Shown here: piece by piece, positions 63,026-64,000 of the stretch
Numbering within the stretch: the first letter of the stretch is position 1
Layout: every line of letters begins with the position of its first letter
Assembly: GCF_020184175.1 (NCBI RefSeq)
Contig: NC_065531.1
Coordinates: 25,069,213-25,133,212, forward strand
Direction: 5' to 3'
Source of the DNA: Aphis gossypii
Lineage: Eukaryota; Arthropoda; Insecta; Hemiptera; Aphididae
Length of the DNA stretch: 64,000 bases
The notes under the pieces: generated by a model
What the model was told of the DNA's origin: nothing
What the model saw: only the letters and a program-made list of their open reading frames with translations
Database searches by the model: none
Made by a program: the position numbers and the translations under genes

Positions 63026-63917
63026 GTTCTCATAATAATATGACGTACATACGTATATACATGCTGTAGTATTTTATGTTCATCGTTGTTTTATACTTTT
63101 ATATCTTGACTTCGTACGTCACGTATATAAAATGTATATTGTACGATCGGGATTCATGATCCAAAAATGTGTACCAATAAAAAACTAAACCAGTTATTTC
63201 TTTTCACCCACGACTCAGACCTATCGCAGAATAATGTACAAAACGCGACATTGTACATTTTATGTAGTTCAGTATAGTTTGTATATACCTATATACATTC
63301 TCATAAGGATGTGGCTTGTGCGGCGTTCGCTGTCACTGTATAACGTTAATATCCTCTAAAACAAACATTGTTGTTTTTATAGCCTATTATATAACTCGAC
63401 TCAATGTTAATTGTTTTAATATATGATAATATTATTAAAATTTAATACTAAATAGATTTTAATTTATATGGATTTAACATTTTTGTTGATCCAGGTGACT
63501 GGATAGTGAACATATATTATGTACGATTATACTTAATTAAATTATGTAATAAATACCTGCCGTGGTTAACTCAAGACAATTAGAAACGATAATGGACAAA
63601 ACACAATAATTTATGATAAAAAAGATACAAATGTACATTTCACTAAAAAAAAATATGAGTCATATAATTAATATCCTAACCCTATTGATGACAATAACTT
63701 GATTATGTGGAGTAGGAGACCAACATTGCTAACGACTTTTAGATAATATACCTATAAAAGAGTTGTTCATTTGGCTTGGATTGACTCACTCAAATTTACA
63801 ATCATATAATATGTCAATCATCCATGTATATGTAAAAAATGCATACATTTCAATTCAGTACAGTGATTCTACATATTGCTACATTTTATACTTGAAAGTT
63901 TCAAATTAAAACCTTTG

Positions 63918-63936
63918 AATAATAATAATAATAATA
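63918..63936. repeat. (AAT)n microsatellite
   Basis: Six AAT units near the 3' edge of the window. Confidence 0.75.
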
Positions 63937-64000
63937 GGTAATGGGTTATTGTTGTTATTAGATGAAAAAAAAACAAAACAAAAGTTACACTCTCCGCATG

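Larger units (their letters stand above)
61705..64000. other. AT-rich stretch at the 3' end of the window
   Basis: The 78-codon frame at 61776 starts from GTG. A short CT run lies at about 62496-62508. No downstream exon for the candidate gene at 59.9-61.3 kb was recognised. Confidence 0.35.

Noticed and set aside
1..64000. tRNA, rRNA or CRISPR arrays
   Set aside because: No tRNA-like B-box with matching A-box, no rRNA core sequence and no spaced direct-repeat array was seen on reading; a covariance-model scan would be needed to exclude tRNAs fully.

Overview
The window is A+T-rich eukaryotic DNA, estimated by eye at 70-75% A+T, with no operons or bacterial gene density. The AT-rich texture, the many AAT and TA microsatellites and the short CpG-rich islands resemble a hemipteran insect, most likely an aphid. 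That assignment rests on sequence texture and the repeat families, not on a marker gene.

Only one long convincing protein gene is present: a 476-codon intronless frame at 25240-26670 (+). It encodes a Tigger/pogo-type (CENP-B/TIGD family) transposase-derived protein. Its layout is an N-terminal CENP-B-like HTH, a Tc5/CENP-B-type HTH and a DDE_1 core. Two of the three catalytic Asp positions are replaced (Phe189 and Arg321; Asp292 is kept), and I see no flanking terminal inverted repeats. This suggests a domesticated DNA-binding protein rather than an active transposase.

Other coding evidence is weaker. At 59.9-61.3 kb (+) three short open segments with consensus splice dinucleotides join in compatible phases and may be internal exons of an unrecognised gene. 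Several small ATG-started frames lie in or near CpG-rich islands (3459-3719, 6545-6679, 18773-18405 on -, 31617-31351 on -) or look locally protein-like (36586-36368 on -, 37482-37706 on +). All are low confidence.

Repeats explain much of the rest. (1) A foldback MITE family with TA target sites and CAGGGTG-type ends occurs as three complete copies (32071-32724, 46735-47489, 61291-61704) and one truncated copy (from 19282). (2) A dispersed family with GATTCTGAACGAAG and GTCTGTCACCAC signatures occurs near 7.6-8.0, 10.5, 17.4-17.75 and 55.25-56.45 kb; the last copy carries a 548-bp direct repeat with a 192-bp sub-period. (3) Two short hAT-like non-autonomous elements lie at 15952-16226 and 44199-44590. 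(4) There are many microsatellites and several perfect palindromes or hairpins.

Layout: 0-3.3 kb AT-rich; 3.3-6.7 kb CpG-rich islands with small ORFs; 7-8 kb repeat; 12.5-13.6 kb CpG-rich; 16-17.8 kb repeats; 18.4-19.7 kb CpG-rich island then truncated MITE; 25-27 kb Tigger-derived gene; 27-31 kb very AT-rich; 31.4-32.7 kb CpG-rich island and MITE; 33-46 kb AT-rich with a hairpin and a hAT-like element; 46-49.6 kb CpG-rich islands flanking a MITE; 50-55 kb AT-rich; 55-56.5 kb repeat; 59.6-61.7 kb CpG-rich block with candidate exons and a MITE; 61.7-64 kb AT-rich.
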